Below, in pieces: positions 25,288 through 34,985 of a stretch of 64,000 bases of DNA (its first letter is position 1; every line of letters begins with the position of its first letter). The stretch spans positions 1,886,141-1,950,140 of the forward strand of contig CAVTNM010000008.1 in NCBI GenBank assembly GCA_963736055.1, given 5' to 3'. The stretch is from AC-32 sp963736055 (GTDB taxonomy: Bacteria > Actinomycetota > Thermoleophilia > Gaiellales > Gaiellaceae). The position numbers and the translations under genes are program-made. Under the pieces are notes generated by a model. The model did not search any database. It was given only the letters and a program-made list of their open reading frames with translations, and was not told the origin of the DNA.

Positions 25288-28212
25288 GTGCCTCTGAGCC
25301 TGCTCGCAGGGCCTGCCAACGCGGGGAAGGTCGCGCTCCTGCTCGAGCGTTACCTGGGCGCGCTCGAAGCAGATCCGATCCTGATCGTGCCGAACCGGCC
25401 GGACGTCGACCGGGCGGAGCGCGCGCTGCTGGAGCGGACCGGCGCGCTCGTCGGCGGCTCGATCGGCACCTTCGACGACCTCTTCGAGCGGATCGCCCGA
25501 GGCAACGGCGCCCACCGCCCCGTCGTGACCCAGACACAGCGCACGCTGCTCCTGCGGCGGGTGATCGCGGCGGCGAGCGGGGGGCTCGGGCGCTCGGCGC
25601 GGTTCGGCGGCTTCGCCGACGCGCTCGGGGCGACCGTCGCCGAGCTCGAGTCCGCGCTGCTCGATCCGGGAGAGCTCGAGGGCGAGCTCGCCGAGCTCTA
25701 CCGCGCGTACCGGGACGAGCTCGACCGGCTCGGCCTCTGGGATCGCGAGCTGGAGCGCCGTCACGCGGCCGAACGGGCCGGCGGCGAGCTCGAGGCCTGG
25801 AGCCCGCGACCGGTCTTCGCGTACGGCTTCGAGGACCTGACCGGCGCCGAGTGGGCGTTGCTGGAGGCGCTGGCCGCCCGCGCAGACGTGACCGTCTCGC
25901 TCCCGTACGAGCCCGGTCGCGACGCGTTCGCGTCGCTTTCTCGCACCTCCGACGACCTGAACGAGCTGGCGGCGACTCGCGAGGAGCTTCCTCCGAACCC
26001 GGGTGCGCGCACCGCGCCGCTCGCGCACCTCGAGCGCACCCTCTTCGGCGAAGAGGGCGAGGCGCCGGAGCTCGACGGCTCGATCCGCTTCCTCGAGGGC
26101 GCAGGGCTGCGCGGCACGCTCGAGCTCGTGGCCGAAGAGGTGCTGGCGCTGCTGCGCTCGGGCACGGAGGCGGACGAGATCGCCGTCGTCTGCCCCTCCC
26201 TCGACCGCTGGCGTGCGCCGCTCGACACCGCGTTCACGACCCTCGGCGTGCCCTACGCCCTCGAGGGCCGCCTTCGTCTCGGACAGACCCCGTTCGGGCA
26301 GGCGCTTCTCGCGCTGCTGCGCTACGTCTGGCTGGACGGCGAGCGGCGCGACCTCTTCGCGTTCCTCCGGTCTCCGTTCTCGGGGCTCTCGCGCCCGCAC
26401 GTCGACTTCCTCGAAGGACGCCTCCGTGGGCGCGGCGTGAACGTCGCGGCCCGGGTCGAGGAGGAGATCGGCAAGCTCCGCGGGCAGCCGCTGCCGCACC
26501 TCGAAGCGGTGCGGACCGCCACCGATCCGCTCGTCGCGGTGGCCGACCTGGCGCGCGCGATGACACGTGCGGCTCACGGGCTCGAGTCACCGCCCACGGG
26601 AGAGGCCGCGCGGCTCGACCTGCGTGCGCACGAGCAGGTGCGCAAGCTCGTGGCCGAGCTCGAGGGCTGGCGCGATCTCGGCGGCGAGGTGACGCGCGAG
26701 GAGGCGGTGAGCCTGCTCGGCGATTCGCCGGTCAGGCTCGCAGGCGCCGGCGAGGCAGGCCGGGTGGCCGTGCTCGACCTCCTGCGCGCCCGCACCCGAC
26801 GGTTCGAAGTGGTCTTCGTGCTCGGCCTGGAGGAAGGACGCCTCCCGCGCCGTGCTCTGGGATCGCCCTTCCTCGACGACGACCAGAAGGCCGAGCTCGA
26901 GCGTTCGTCCCGCGCGGGACGGCTGCTCCGCACCGACCCGGTCGCCCGCGACCGCTACCTCTTCTACACGGCCTGTACCCGTCCGACGCGGCGGCTCTAC
27001 CTGGTGCGCGAGGCTGCGAACGACGAGGGGTCACCGCGCGAAGCGAGCCCGTTCTGGGACGAGGCGCGTGGGCTCTTTGCGCCCGAGGAGGCCGAGCGCT
27101 GGACGCGGCGACGGCCGCTCGCGGCGCTGACCTGGCCGCTCGAGACCGCGCCGAGCGAGCGCGAGCGGCTGCGGGCCCTCGCGGCGCTCGCGTCGGACGA
27201 CCGCGGCCCGGCTGACGCTCTCGCGCGCGCCAACGGCTGGGAGCGGCAGCTGGAACGGGCGCTCGGCGCCTTCGACCGGCCGACTCGGCTGACGAGCGTC
27301 GACGTCCTGGACGAGCTGCGCCGCAAGACGAGCTTCTCCGTCACCGACCTCGAGCGCTTCGCCGACTGCTCGTCGATGTGGCTCTTCGAGCGCGTCGTCT
27401 CGCCGAGGAGCATCGACGCGGAGGTCGATGCGCGCCTCCGCGGCACCGTCGCCCACCAGGCGCTGTTCACGTTCTTCAAGGGCCTGCCGAAGCGCACCGG
27501 GGCGGAGCGGGTGCAGGCCGAGAACCTCGAAGACTCCCTCGCGTTCCTGCGCGAGTGCCTAGCCGAGGCGATCCAGGCTCACGTCCGGGTGGACGTCCCC
27601 GAGCTGGAGCGAAACGAGCTCGAGCAGAGCCTCGCCCGCGACCTGGAGGAGCTCGTGCGCCGCGAGTCAGAGTCGGAGTCGCCGCTCGTCCCGAACCGCT
27701 TCGAGGTCTCGTTCGGGTCGGAGCGCTCGGCGCCGGAGCTGCAGCGCGGGCTCGACCTCGGCGGATTCACCGTGTCCGGCAAGATCGACCGGATCGACCG
27801 CGACCCGTTCGGGGCGCGCGGGATGGTGGTCGACTACAAGTCCGGCAGGACGGCGCACTCGGCGGCGGAGATCGAGCGCGCGCACCTCCTGCAGATCCCG
27901 CTCTACATGCTCGTGCTGCGCGACCTGGTGGGGATCGAGCCCCTCGGCGGCGTCTACCGGGCGCTTGCGGGCGACGGAAAGGCTCGCGGCCTGCTCCGGT
28001 CCGACCTCCGTGAGGACGGCGTCCCCGGCTTCCAGAAGAACGACTACCTCGACGAGGATTCGTTCTGGGCGCAAGTCGAGCAGGCGCAGGAGCGAGCCCG
28101 GACCGCGGTCAGCCGCATCCGCGAGGGCGACGTCAAGCACGACCCGAAAGGCGGTTTCCCGTGCCCGTCGTGGTGCAGCCTCTGGACGATGTGCCGGGTG
28201 AAGCGCTCATGA
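25288..28212 (+). CDS. addB: AddB-type subunit of an ATP-dependent helicase-nuclease
   Basis: A 974-residue protein from GTG 25288. The N-terminal P-loop is degenerate (GPANAGKV instead of GxxGxGKT), as expected for an AddB-like inactivated helicase. The C-terminal RecB-type nuclease has GKIDRIDRD and VVDYKSG (about residues 831-853). Four Cys for an iron-sulfur cluster are present: one at FADC near 693 and three in CPSWCSLWTMC at the end. With AddA it resects double-strand breaks. The ATG of addA overlaps its stop (ATGA), showing a coupled operon with nth. Confidence 0.85.
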   Translation: MPLSLLAGPANAGKVALLLERYLGALEADPILIVPNRPDVDRAERALLERTGALVGGSIGTFDDLFERIARGNGAHRPVVTQTQRTLLLRRVIAAASGGLGRSARFGGFADALGATVAELESALLDPGELEGELAELYRAYRDELDRLGLWDRELERRHAAERAGGELEAWSPRPVFAYGFEDLTGAEWALLEALAARADVTVSLPYEPGRDAFASLSRTSDDLNELAATREELPPNPGARTAPLAHLERTLFGEEGEAPELDGSIRFLEGAGLRGTLELVAEEVLALLRSGTEADEIAVVCPSLDRWRAPLDTAFTTLGVPYALEGRLRLGQTPFGQALLALLRYVWLDGERRDLFAFLRSPFSGLSRPHVDFLEGRLRGRGVNVAARVEEEIGKLRGQPLPHLEAVRTATDPLVAVADLARAMTRAAHGLESPPTGEAARLDLRAHEQVRKLVAELEGWRDLGGEVTREEAVSLLGDSPVRLAGAGEAGRVAVLDLLRARTRRFEVVFVLGLEEGRLPRRALGSPFLDDDQKAELERSSRAGRLLRTDPVARDRYLFYTACTRPTRRLYLVREAANDEGSPREASPFWDEARGLFAPEEAERWTRRRPLAALTWPLETAPSERERLRALAALASDDRGPADALARANGWERQLERALGAFDRPTRLTSVDVLDELRRKTSFSVTDLERFADCSSMWLFERVVSPRSIDAEVDARLRGTVAHQALFTFFKGLPKRTGAERVQAENLEDSLAFLRECLAEAIQAHVRVDVPELERNELEQSLARDLEELVRRESESESPLVPNRFEVSFGSERSAPELQRGLDLGGFTVSGKIDRIDRDPFGARGMVVDYKSGRTAHSAAEIERAHLLQIPLYMLVLRDLVGIEPLGGVYRALAGDGKARGLLRSDLREDGVPGFQKNDYLDEDSFWAQVEQAQERARTAVSRIREGDVKHDPKGGFPCPSWCSLWTMCRVKRS

Positions 28213-31200
28213 GCACCGTCGAGGCTCCCAATCTCGAGCAGCAGCGGGCAATCGAGGAGCCGGGAGTCGTCTTCGTCTCGGCCGGGGCGGGCACCGGCAA
28301 GACGACGGTGATCGTCGAGCGCTTTTGCCGCGCGGTCTGCGAGCGCGGGCTGGACGTCGATTCCATCCTCGTGATCACCTACACCGAGCGTGCGGCCGGC
28401 GAGTTGCGGGGCCGGATCCGGCGGCGTCTGCACGAGTTGGGCCGCCACGACCTCGAGCGGGGCCTCGACGCGGCCTGGATCTCGACGATCCACGGTTTCT
28501 GCCATCGGCTCCTCAGGGCCCATCCGTTCGCGGCCGGGATCGACCCGCGGTTTCGCGTCCTCGACGACAGCCAGGGCAGGGTGCTGCGCGGCGAGGCTTT
28601 CCGGGAGGCGCTGGAGGAGTTCTGTGCGGGCGGGAACGAGGAGCGGCTGAGGCTGCTCGCCTCGTACGGCGGCCGCCGCCTGCGCCGGATGCTGACCGGC
28701 GTGCACGAGACCCTGCGCTCCTCCGGGCTCGAGCTGCGCCTCGAGGCAACCGGCGACCCGCGGCTCGAGGCGCGGGTCGAAGACCTCCGCAGCGCGGCCG
28801 AAGCGCTCGGGAGCGAGCGGGCGATCGAGGCGCTGCGTCTGCTCGATCCTCCGCCGAGGCCCGAGCAGCTGCTCGACCTGACCGAGCTGGCCGACCCGAG
28901 CGACGCAGCCGAGACCTACGAGGACGCGCGGCGCGAGCTCGAGCAGGCCGCGCTCGAGGCCCTTGCGGCGCGGGACCGCGAGCAGCTGCAGGAGCTCCTG
29001 CTCGCCTACGACCGCGCCTACCGCGCGGCGAAGGACCGCGAGTCCGCGCTCGACTTCGAGGACCTCCAGCTGCTCGCGCGCTCGCTGCTCCAGGAGAACC
29101 CGGAGATCCGCGAGCGCGAGAGCTGGCGCTTTGCCTCGATCATGGTCGACGAGTTCCAGGACACGAACCGCCTCCAGTGCGAGCTGGTGGACCTGCTTGC
29201 GCGCGAAGGGGCCGAGCTCTTCTTCGTGGGCGACGAGTTCCAGTCGATCTACCGCTTCCGGCACGCGGACGTCGAGGTCTTCCGCGAGCGGCGCGAGCAG
29301 GTCGGCGGTGTCCTCGCGCTGACCCAGAACTACCGCTCGCGCCCCGAGGTGCTCGACGTGATCAACCACCTCTTCGCGGCCGACTTCGGTGAGACCTTCC
29401 AGCCGCTCGACGCGGCCGGCCGCTTCGCCGATCCGGCCTTCGGAGCCGCGGTCGAGCTCCTCGTGACCGACAAGGCGAGCTACGCGGGCACGGGCACGCA
29501 CTGGCGCGAGGCCGAGGCGCGGCACATCGCCCGCCGCGTGCGGGAGCTCGTGGACGCGGGTGAGGCGACTCCGGGTGAGATCGTGCTCCTGTTCGCCGCG
29601 GGCACGGACGCACGGATCTACGAGGAGCAGCTGCGGGCGCTCGATCTGCCCACCTTCCGCGCGACCGGCCGCGACTACTACCACCAGCAGCAGGTCGTCG
29701 ACCTGCTTGCGTACCTGAGGCTCCTCCACAACCGCTACGACGACGAGGCGCTCGTGACCGTGCTCGCCTCGCCGTTCGTCGGCGTCTCCAACGACGGGCT
29801 CGTGCTGCTCCGCCGGGCGGCGCCGAAGCGACCGCTCTTCTGCGGGCTCGAGAAGAGCGTGCCGGAAGGGGTCTCGGCGCGCGACGAGCGGCTCTTCCAG
29901 GCGTTCAAGCAGCGCTTCGACCGGCTTTCCGCGCAGGCGCCGTCGCTGTCGCTCGAGCTGCTCTGCGAGCAGATCGTCTGCGCGCACGACTACGACCTGG
30001 CGGTGCTGGCGCAGTGGGACGGACGCCGCCGCTACGCCAACCTGCGCAAGCTGGCGCGCCTCGCGCGCTCGTACGAGGAGCTGCGCGGGCCCGACGTCCA
30101 GGGGTTCGTGCGCTTCGTGGCCGAGCAGGACGCGGTCGGTGCCTCGGAGCTCGAGGCCGTCGCCGAGGAGGAGGGGACGGACGTGATCCGCCTCCTGACC
30201 ATCCATTCGGCGAAGGGGCTGGAGTTCAAGGTCGTCGTCGTGGCCGACGCGGGCCGCGACCGTGGACGGCACGACGCCGACGAGATTCTCTGCCTGCCGG
30301 ACGGGCGCCTCGGCTTCCGGGTCGCCGAGCCGTCTACCGGAAAGCGGCTCTCCACCTCGGAGTACGAGACCGTCAGGTCGGCCGAGCAGGACGCGGAGGG
30401 GGCCGAGCGGCTCCGCCTGTACTACGTGGCGATGACCCGGGCGATCGACCGTCTGATCGTCTCCGGCGCGATCGACCAGGACCGCAAGGCCGACGCGAGC
30501 ACGCCGATCGGCTGGGTCCTCGAGCGGCTCGACGCGAGCGAGCTCGACGAGGTCGGCGTCGAGCCCGGCCCGGTGGAGATCGAGCGCGGCGGAGCGCGGC
30601 TGCTGATCCGGCTCGACCGCCATGCGCCCGAGCCGTCCTTCGTGGAGGCGTCCCCGACGGTGGAGCAGCTCGAGCTCTTCGAGGTGGCTGGGAACGGCGG
30701 CGTGCCGGCGGAGGCGCCCGAGCTCGTACCGCTGGCCGAGGTGCCTGCCCCGCCGCTCCACCGGGTGCGCCGGCTGTCGTACAGCGCGCTCTCGCTCTTC
30801 GAGCGCTGCTCGTACCGGTACTTCGCCGAACGCGTGGTCGGGCTCCGCCCCGCCGATGCGTCCGGCTCGGTTCCGGGTCAGACGGGCCTAGCCGCGACCG
30901 AGATCGGCGATGCCGTGCACGCCCTGCTCGAGCGGATCGACCTCCGAGCCCCGGCCGTTCCGGACGATCTCGACGAGATCGTCCGCGCCCGCTACCCGGC
31001 GGCAACCGGCGACGAGCTCGAGCGCATCAGAGGCTTCGTGGCGTCGTACTGCGCGTCCGAGCTGGGTGCCCGCGTCGCGTCTCTCGAAGGCGCCGCCGCC
31101 GAGCTGCCCTTCGCCTTCGAGCACGACGGCGTTCTTCTCCACGGCCGCATCGACGTTCTGCACCGTGACGGCCCGAGCGCACTCGTGCTCGACTACAAGA

Positions 31201-31520
31201 CGAACTCCCTCGCGGAGGCCGAGCCCGACGAGATCGTCGAGGCCGACTACCGGTTGCAGCGGCTCGTCTACGCACTGGCCTGCTTCCGGGCCGGTGCGGA
31301 GCAGGTCGAGGTCGTCTACCACTTCCTCGAGCGCCCGGACGCCGTCGTCTCGACGGGCTTTGTGAGTTCCGATGTGCCCGCGCTCGAGTCCGAGCTCTCC
31401 GAGGCGATCGCCCGCATTCAGGCGGGGGAGTTCCGGCCGACCCCCAGCGAGTTCGTCTGCGCGGACTGCCCGGCGCTGAACCTGGTCTGCGCCGGGCCGC
31501 GCCTGCGCAACGGCGGCTGA
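28209..31520 (+). CDS. addA: AddA-type UvrD-like helicase-nuclease subunit
   Basis: A 1103-residue superfamily 1 helicase fused to a RecB-type nuclease. Start ATG 28209 (MSTVEAPNLEQQRAIE) overlaps addB. Walker A is SAGAGTGKTT (25-33); motif II VDEFQDTN; LTIHSAKGLEFKVVVV and YVAMTRAIDRL mark motifs V-VI. The C-terminal nuclease has LHGRIDVLH and LVLDYKTN (about 977-1000), and Cys in FERCSY and FVCADCPALNLVC suggest an iron-sulfur staple in this subunit too, as in AdnAB-like pairs. It works with AddB in double-strand break resection and overlaps nth by one base. Confidence 0.87.
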   Translation: MSTVEAPNLEQQRAIEEPGVVFVSAGAGTGKTTVIVERFCRAVCERGLDVDSILVITYTERAAGELRGRIRRRLHELGRHDLERGLDAAWISTIHGFCHRLLRAHPFAAGIDPRFRVLDDSQGRVLRGEAFREALEEFCAGGNEERLRLLASYGGRRLRRMLTGVHETLRSSGLELRLEATGDPRLEARVEDLRSAAEALGSERAIEALRLLDPPPRPEQLLDLTELADPSDAAETYEDARRELEQAALEALAARDREQLQELLLAYDRAYRAAKDRESALDFEDLQLLARSLLQENPEIRERESWRFASIMVDEFQDTNRLQCELVDLLAREGAELFFVGDEFQSIYRFRHADVEVFRERREQVGGVLALTQNYRSRPEVLDVINHLFAADFGETFQPLDAAGRFADPAFGAAVELLVTDKASYAGTGTHWREAEARHIARRVRELVDAGEATPGEIVLLFAAGTDARIYEEQLRALDLPTFRATGRDYYHQQQVVDLLAYLRLLHNRYDDEALVTVLASPFVGVSNDGLVLLRRAAPKRPLFCGLEKSVPEGVSARDERLFQAFKQRFDRLSAQAPSLSLELLCEQIVCAHDYDLAVLAQWDGRRRYANLRKLARLARSYEELRGPDVQGFVRFVAEQDAVGASELEAVAEEEGTDVIRLLTIHSAKGLEFKVVVVADAGRDRGRHDADEILCLPDGRLGFRVAEPSTGKRLSTSEYETVRSAEQDAEGAERLRLYYVAMTRAIDRLIVSGAIDQDRKADASTPIGWVLERLDASELDEVGVEPGPVEIERGGARLLIRLDRHAPEPSFVEASPTVEQLELFEVAGNGGVPAEAPELVPLAEVPAPPLHRVRRLSYSALSLFERCSYRYFAERVVGLRPADASGSVPGQTGLAATEIGDAVHALLERIDLRAPAVPDDLDEIVRARYPAATGDELERIRGFVASYCASELGARVASLEGAAAELPFAFEHDGVLLHGRIDVLHRDGPSALVLDYKTNSLAEAEPDEIVEADYRLQRLVYALACFRAGAEQVEVVYHFLERPDAVVSTGFVSSDVPALESELSEAIARIQAGEFRPTPSEFVCADCPALNLVCAGPRLRNGG

Positions 31521-32221
31521 TGGCTCGCAGCTACGTCTCCGAGGCGCGGCGGCGCGTCGGGCCGAAGCGCGATCGGATCGTCCCGATCATCGAGCGGCTG
31601 CTCGACGAGTATCCCGAGGCGACGATCGCGCTCAGGTTCCACAGCGATCTCGAGCTGCTCGTCTCCGTGATGCTGTCGGCCCAGACGACCGACGTGAACG
31701 TGAACCGCGTCACCGAGCGCCTCTTCCGTAAGTACCGCCGCCCCGAGGACTACCTGGCCGTGCCCGTGGAGGAGCTCGAGAACGACATCCGCTCGACGGG
31801 CTTCTTCCACCAGAAGGCGAAAGCGATTCGCGGAACGATGCAGCTGCTGATCGAGGAGTACGACGGTCAGGTGCCCGCGACCCTCGACGAGCTCCTTCGG
31901 TTGCCCGGCGTCGCCCGCAAGACGGCCAACGTGGTCGTCGCGGAGCGCGGTGAGGCCGTTGGGATCGTCGTCGACACCCACGTGCGCAGGCTGTCGCAGC
32001 GGCTGGGTCTGACGAGGCGCGAGGACCCGGTCAAGATCGAGCGCGACCTGATGCGGCTCGTGCCGCGGGAGTACTGGAACGTCTTTCCGCACCTGCTGAT
32101 CCAGCACGGCCGCCGCGTCTGCCTGGCGCGCTCGCCACGCTGCGAGCTCTGCGTGGTGAACGACCTCTGTCCCGCGAGTAGGGTCGAAGTTGGCACAGTC
32201 GCGTCACGTTCCGGCGCCTAG
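31520..32221 (+). CDS. nth: Endonuclease III (DNA glycosylase/AP lyase)
   Basis: ATG 31520 overlaps the addA stop (TGATG). 233 residues, standard length. The helix-hairpin-helix LPGVARKTANVVV carries the catalytic Lys, the catalytic Asp is in GIVVDTHVRRL, and the C-terminal 4Fe-4S cluster cysteines are C-x6-C-x2-C-x5-C in VCLARSPRCELCVVNDLC. It excises oxidised pyrimidines. Being the third gene of an addBA operon ties base-excision and break repair to one transcript. Confidence 0.93.
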   Translation: MARSYVSEARRRVGPKRDRIVPIIERLLDEYPEATIALRFHSDLELLVSVMLSAQTTDVNVNRVTERLFRKYRRPEDYLAVPVEELENDIRSTGFFHQKAKAIRGTMQLLIEEYDGQVPATLDELLRLPGVARKTANVVVAERGEAVGIVVDTHVRRLSQRLGLTRREDPVKIERDLMRLVPREYWNVFPHLLIQHGRRVCLARSPRCELCVVNDLCPASRVEVGTVASRSGA

Positions 32222-32230
32222 CCTGGAGCC

Positions 32231-32524
32231 GTGCGCGCCGTCGAGCTCGCGATCTACGCCGACGCGCTCGCCGGCGAGTCGGCGAGCCTCTCGGCACGCG
32301 CCGAGCGGGCGCGTTCCCGGCTCCGGCAGGCGGCGATCGAGAAGCGTGCGCGTCGCGAGCTGACCGAGGTCGCGGTCGGGCGGCTCGAGGCGCTGGGTCT
32401 GCTCGGCGCGATCGACGAGCCGGACGCCCGCGCCGAGTTGCGCGAGCTCGAGGCCGCCCTCGACGCGCTCGAGGAGCTGCAGGGGTGGGTCGAGACGGAG
32501 CTCTCGGGCCTCAGCGCGGCGTGA
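32231..32524 (+). CDS. Small coiled-coil protein (97 aa)
   Basis: GTG 32231, nine bases after nth, gives a 97-residue all-helical protein (ELAIYADALAGESASLSARAERARSRLRQ...) rich in Ala, Arg, Glu and Leu, a likely two-helix coiled coil. Its 3' end overlaps the convergent PAS-protein gene. No motif. It is probably part of the nth transcript; function unknown. Confidence 0.55.
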   Translation: MRAVELAIYADALAGESASLSARAERARSRLRQAAIEKRARRELTEVAVGRLEALGLLGAIDEPDARAELRELEAALDALEELQGWVETELSGLSAA

Positions 32525-32955
32525 GCCCGACCAGCAGCCCGCCGTCGTCGTCGTAGGCCGGGAAGAAGTCGGCGGTGACCGGCTTCACGTGCCCGACGCG
32601 CGAGCGCAGCTCGAGCTGCTCGCCCAAGCCGGCGCACGCCCCACTCGAGGGCGATCTGCGCAGGGCTCGGCCCTTCGAACCCGGAGAGGCCGAGCGCCTC
32701 GACGACGTCGCGCCCCATCAGATCCTGCTCGCGATAGCCGGAAAGCTCGAACAGGTCGCGCCCGATCGCGAGGATGCGCGCGTTCCGGTCGCAGACCACG
32801 AACCCCGTGTTCGGCGCCGGGTAGTAGTCCTCGAGCAGCTCGAACAGGAACCCGAACCCGCACCGGTGGCACGCGACGGCCTGGTCGCTCAGGCCCTCGA
32901 CCCGGTCATGGTCGATCGAGCGCTCCTTGCAGTTCGGGCAGATGAAGTAAGGCAC
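32511..32955 (-). pseudogene. Zinc-ribbon plus PAS domain protein, one frameshift
   Basis: Read from ATG 32955-32953. Residues 1-35 have two Cys pairs (YFICPNCKERS; ACHRCGFGF), a zinc ribbon. Residues 45-100 are a PAS domain: NTGFVVCDRNARILAIGRDL, then FELSGYREQDLMGRDVVEAL. Near 32635 the frame is lost; the next frame continues LGEQLELRSRVGHVKPV, TADFFPAYDDDGGLLVG, LTPR to the stop at 32513-32511, completing the PAS fold. The undisturbed frame would run on antisense to the convergent gene, so a single-base indel is the better explanation. Likely a cytoplasmic redox or ligand sensor without an output domain. Confidence 0.65.
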
Positions 32956-32982
32956 CGCCCGGCGATGGTAGCCAGCGCGGGG

Positions 32983-33900
32983 TTAGAGCCAGCCCTTGCG
33001 GCGGAAGTACCAGAACTGCGCGATCGTCGTCACGATGATCAATGCCCAGGACCACTCGTAGCCGTAGGTCCAGCGCAGCTCCGGCATGCTCTTGATGAAG
33101 TTCTGGCCGTACAGGCCGACGATGAAGGTCGGCACGAGGAGGATCGACGCGATCGCCGTCAGTCGCTTCACGACGTCGTTCTGGTCGTTCGCGATCTTCG
33201 CCTGCGAGTAGTCGCGGACGCCGGCGACGAGGTCGCGCGAGAGCTCGAGGCCGTCCACGGCGCGCAGGATCTTGTCGTAGGCGTCGGCGAAATGGAGCTC
33301 GACGTCGTGGGGGAACACCTCGCCGCCCTCGATGTCGATCCGGCCGTCGACGACGGTGTGGAGGGCGTCGCGGGTGGGCGCGGCCGTCTTGCGGATGCGG
33401 AGGAGGTCGTGGCGAAGCTCGGACAGCCGCTGGCGAACCCGTCCCGCGGGCCAGTCCTCGACGTGGTCCTCGAGGTCGTCGATCTCCTCGTTCAGCGCGT
33501 CGATCAGGTCGAGGAGCCGCTCCGCGACCTCGTCCACCAGGTGGTAGGCCACCATGCCGGGCCGCTCGACTCCGCCACGCTCGCAGGCCTCGTGCACGGC
33601 GGTCGTGTCGAACGGCTCCCCGCCGGGGGGCGTCTTGCGGACGGTCACGACGAGATCCTGCGTCAGGACGAGATCCACCTCCTGGTAGTAGACGCGATCC
33701 TCCTCCGGGACCGCGACCGCGACCAGGAAGACGCCGAAGACGTAGTTCCCGTGGCTCTCCAGGGTCGGCCGCGGAAAGCGCGTGTGCTCGGTGGGGCTGA
33801 GGAGCCGGTCGAGCGCGCGGGCGTGAAGCTCCATGGGCAAGCGCTCGCGTAGCGCGGCCTCATCGGGATCGACGAGATCGATCCATTCGGCCCGGGCCAT
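32983..33900 (-). CDS. corA: CorA family divalent cation transporter with GQN in place of GMN
   Basis: A 305-residue protein from ATG 33900-33898. A long alpha-beta cytoplasmic domain is followed by two C-terminal helices (AIASILLVPTFIVGLYGQN and the final SWALIIVTTIAQFWYF). The signature at the end of helix 1 is YGQNF, where CorA has YGMNF; the following acidic-aromatic loop (MPELRWTYGYEW) is normal. CorA pentamers conduct Mg2+ or Co2+; the Met-to-Gln change at the selectivity filter may alter ion choice. trxB lies two bases upstream on the same strand. Confidence 0.87.
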   Translation of the reverse strand: MARAEWIDLVDPDEAALRERLPMELHARALDRLLSPTEHTRFPRPTLESHGNYVFGVFLVAVAVPEEDRVYYQEVDLVLTQDLVVTVRKTPPGGEPFDTTAVHEACERGGVERPGMVAYHLVDEVAERLLDLIDALNEEIDDLEDHVEDWPAGRVRQRLSELRHDLLRIRKTAAPTRDALHTVVDGRIDIEGGEVFPHDVELHFADAYDKILRAVDGLELSRDLVAGVRDYSQAKIANDQNDVVKRLTAIASILLVPTFIVGLYGQNFIKSMPELRWTYGYEWSWALIIVTTIAQFWYFRRKGWL

Positions 33901-33902
33901 GG

Positions 33903-34886
33903 CTAGACCTCGGCAGCTTCCGGGCGGGGCGCTGTCGCCGCCGTGCCCGGATGTCCTTCGCGGGCCGCGAGCCAGCGCTCGGAGTCGAGCGCGGCCATCG
34001 CGCCGCTCCCGGCGGCCGTGACCGCCTGGCGGTACGTGTGGTCGACCACGTCTCCGGCCGCGAACACGCCGTCGATGTTCGTGGCGGTCGAGCCCGGCTG
34101 CGTGACCAGGTAGCCGGCCGCATCGTGATCGAGCTGCTCGAGGAACAGCTTCGTGTTCGGGTCGTGGCCGATCGCCACGAAGAGCCCCTGTGCGGCCACC
34201 TCGCGTGTCTCGCCGGTCTCCAGGTCTCGGATGCGCACCCCACTCGTCGCGCCCTCCTCGCCGAGCACCTCCTCGACCACGGTCGGGGTCACGAACTCGA
34301 TCCTCTCGTTCGCCTTGGCGCGGTCGAGCATGATCTGCGAGGCGCGGAACTCGTCGCGCCGGTGGACGAGGCTCACCTTGGTGGCGAACTTCGTCAGGAA
34401 GATCGCCTCTTCCATCGCGGAGTCGCCGCCGCCGACGACCACGACCTGCTTGTCGCGGAAGAACGCCGCGTCGCAGACCGCGCAATACGAAACGCCGCGG
34501 CCCTGGAGCGTGCGCTCGGACTCGAGCCCAAGCTGCCGCGCGCTGGCGCCGGTGGCGACGATCACGCTCTCCGCGGAGTGCTCCTTGTCGCCGACCCAGA
34601 CCCGGAAGGGGTGCTCGGAGAAGTCCACCTTCGTGACGTCGTCGGTGAGAAAATCGGCGCCGAAGCGCTCGGCCTGGCGGCGGAAGTCCTGCATCATCTC
34701 CGGGCCCATGATCCCCTCGGGATAGCCCGGGTAGTTCTCGACGTCGCTCGTGATCATCAGCTGCCCGCCCCAGGCGAAGCCCTCGATCACGAGGGGCCGC
34801 AGGTTCGCACGCGCCGCGTACAGCGCAGCGGTGTACCCAGCGGGTCCACCGCCGATGATGATCAGCTCTCTCGTCTCTTCGTTCAT
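33903..34886 (-). CDS. trxB: Thioredoxin reductase
   Basis: A 327-residue flavoenzyme from ATG 34886-34884 with a GGAGGC ribosome site. FAD motif IIGGGPAGYTAALYAARA, redox-active CAVCD (Cys135/Cys138), NADPH motif VVVGGGDSAMEEA with HRRDEFRAS, and the C-terminal GVFAAGDV. It reduces thioredoxin with NADPH. The gene is followed at two bases by corA. It is divergent from the baeRF gene, with AT-richer sequence (TTTAATACTTC) upstream that may hold its promoter. Confidence 0.95.
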   Translation of the reverse strand: MNEETRELIIIGGGPAGYTAALYAARANLRPLVIEGFAWGGQLMITSDVENYPGYPEGIMGPEMMQDFRRQAERFGADFLTDDVTKVDFSEHPFRVWVGDKEHSAESVIVATGASARQLGLESERTLQGRGVSYCAVCDAAFFRDKQVVVVGGGDSAMEEAIFLTKFATKVSLVHRRDEFRASQIMLDRAKANERIEFVTPTVVEEVLGEEGATSGVRIRDLETGETREVAAQGLFVAIGHDPNTKLFLEQLDHDAAGYLVTQPGSTATNIDGVFAAGDVVDHTYRQAVTAAGSGAMAALDSERWLAAREGHPGTAATAPRPEAAEV

Positions 34887-34956
34887 TTCTGCCTCCGAAG
34901 TATTAAACGCTTCGCACCGGTCGAAACTTCCTTCGGTGATCGAGCTCGATGGCTAG

Positions 34957-34977
34957 AATCGCCGCCTTCCGGCGATT
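34957..34977. other. Hairpin just upstream of the baeRF start
   Basis: AATCGCCG and CGGCGATT form a perfect 8-bp stem with a 5-base loop, ending nine bases before the ATG at 34986 and next to its GGAAGGG ribosome site. It may be a 5' leader structure influencing translation or an operator in the trxB/baeRF divergent region. Confidence 0.4.
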
Positions 34978-34985
34978 GGAAGGGT

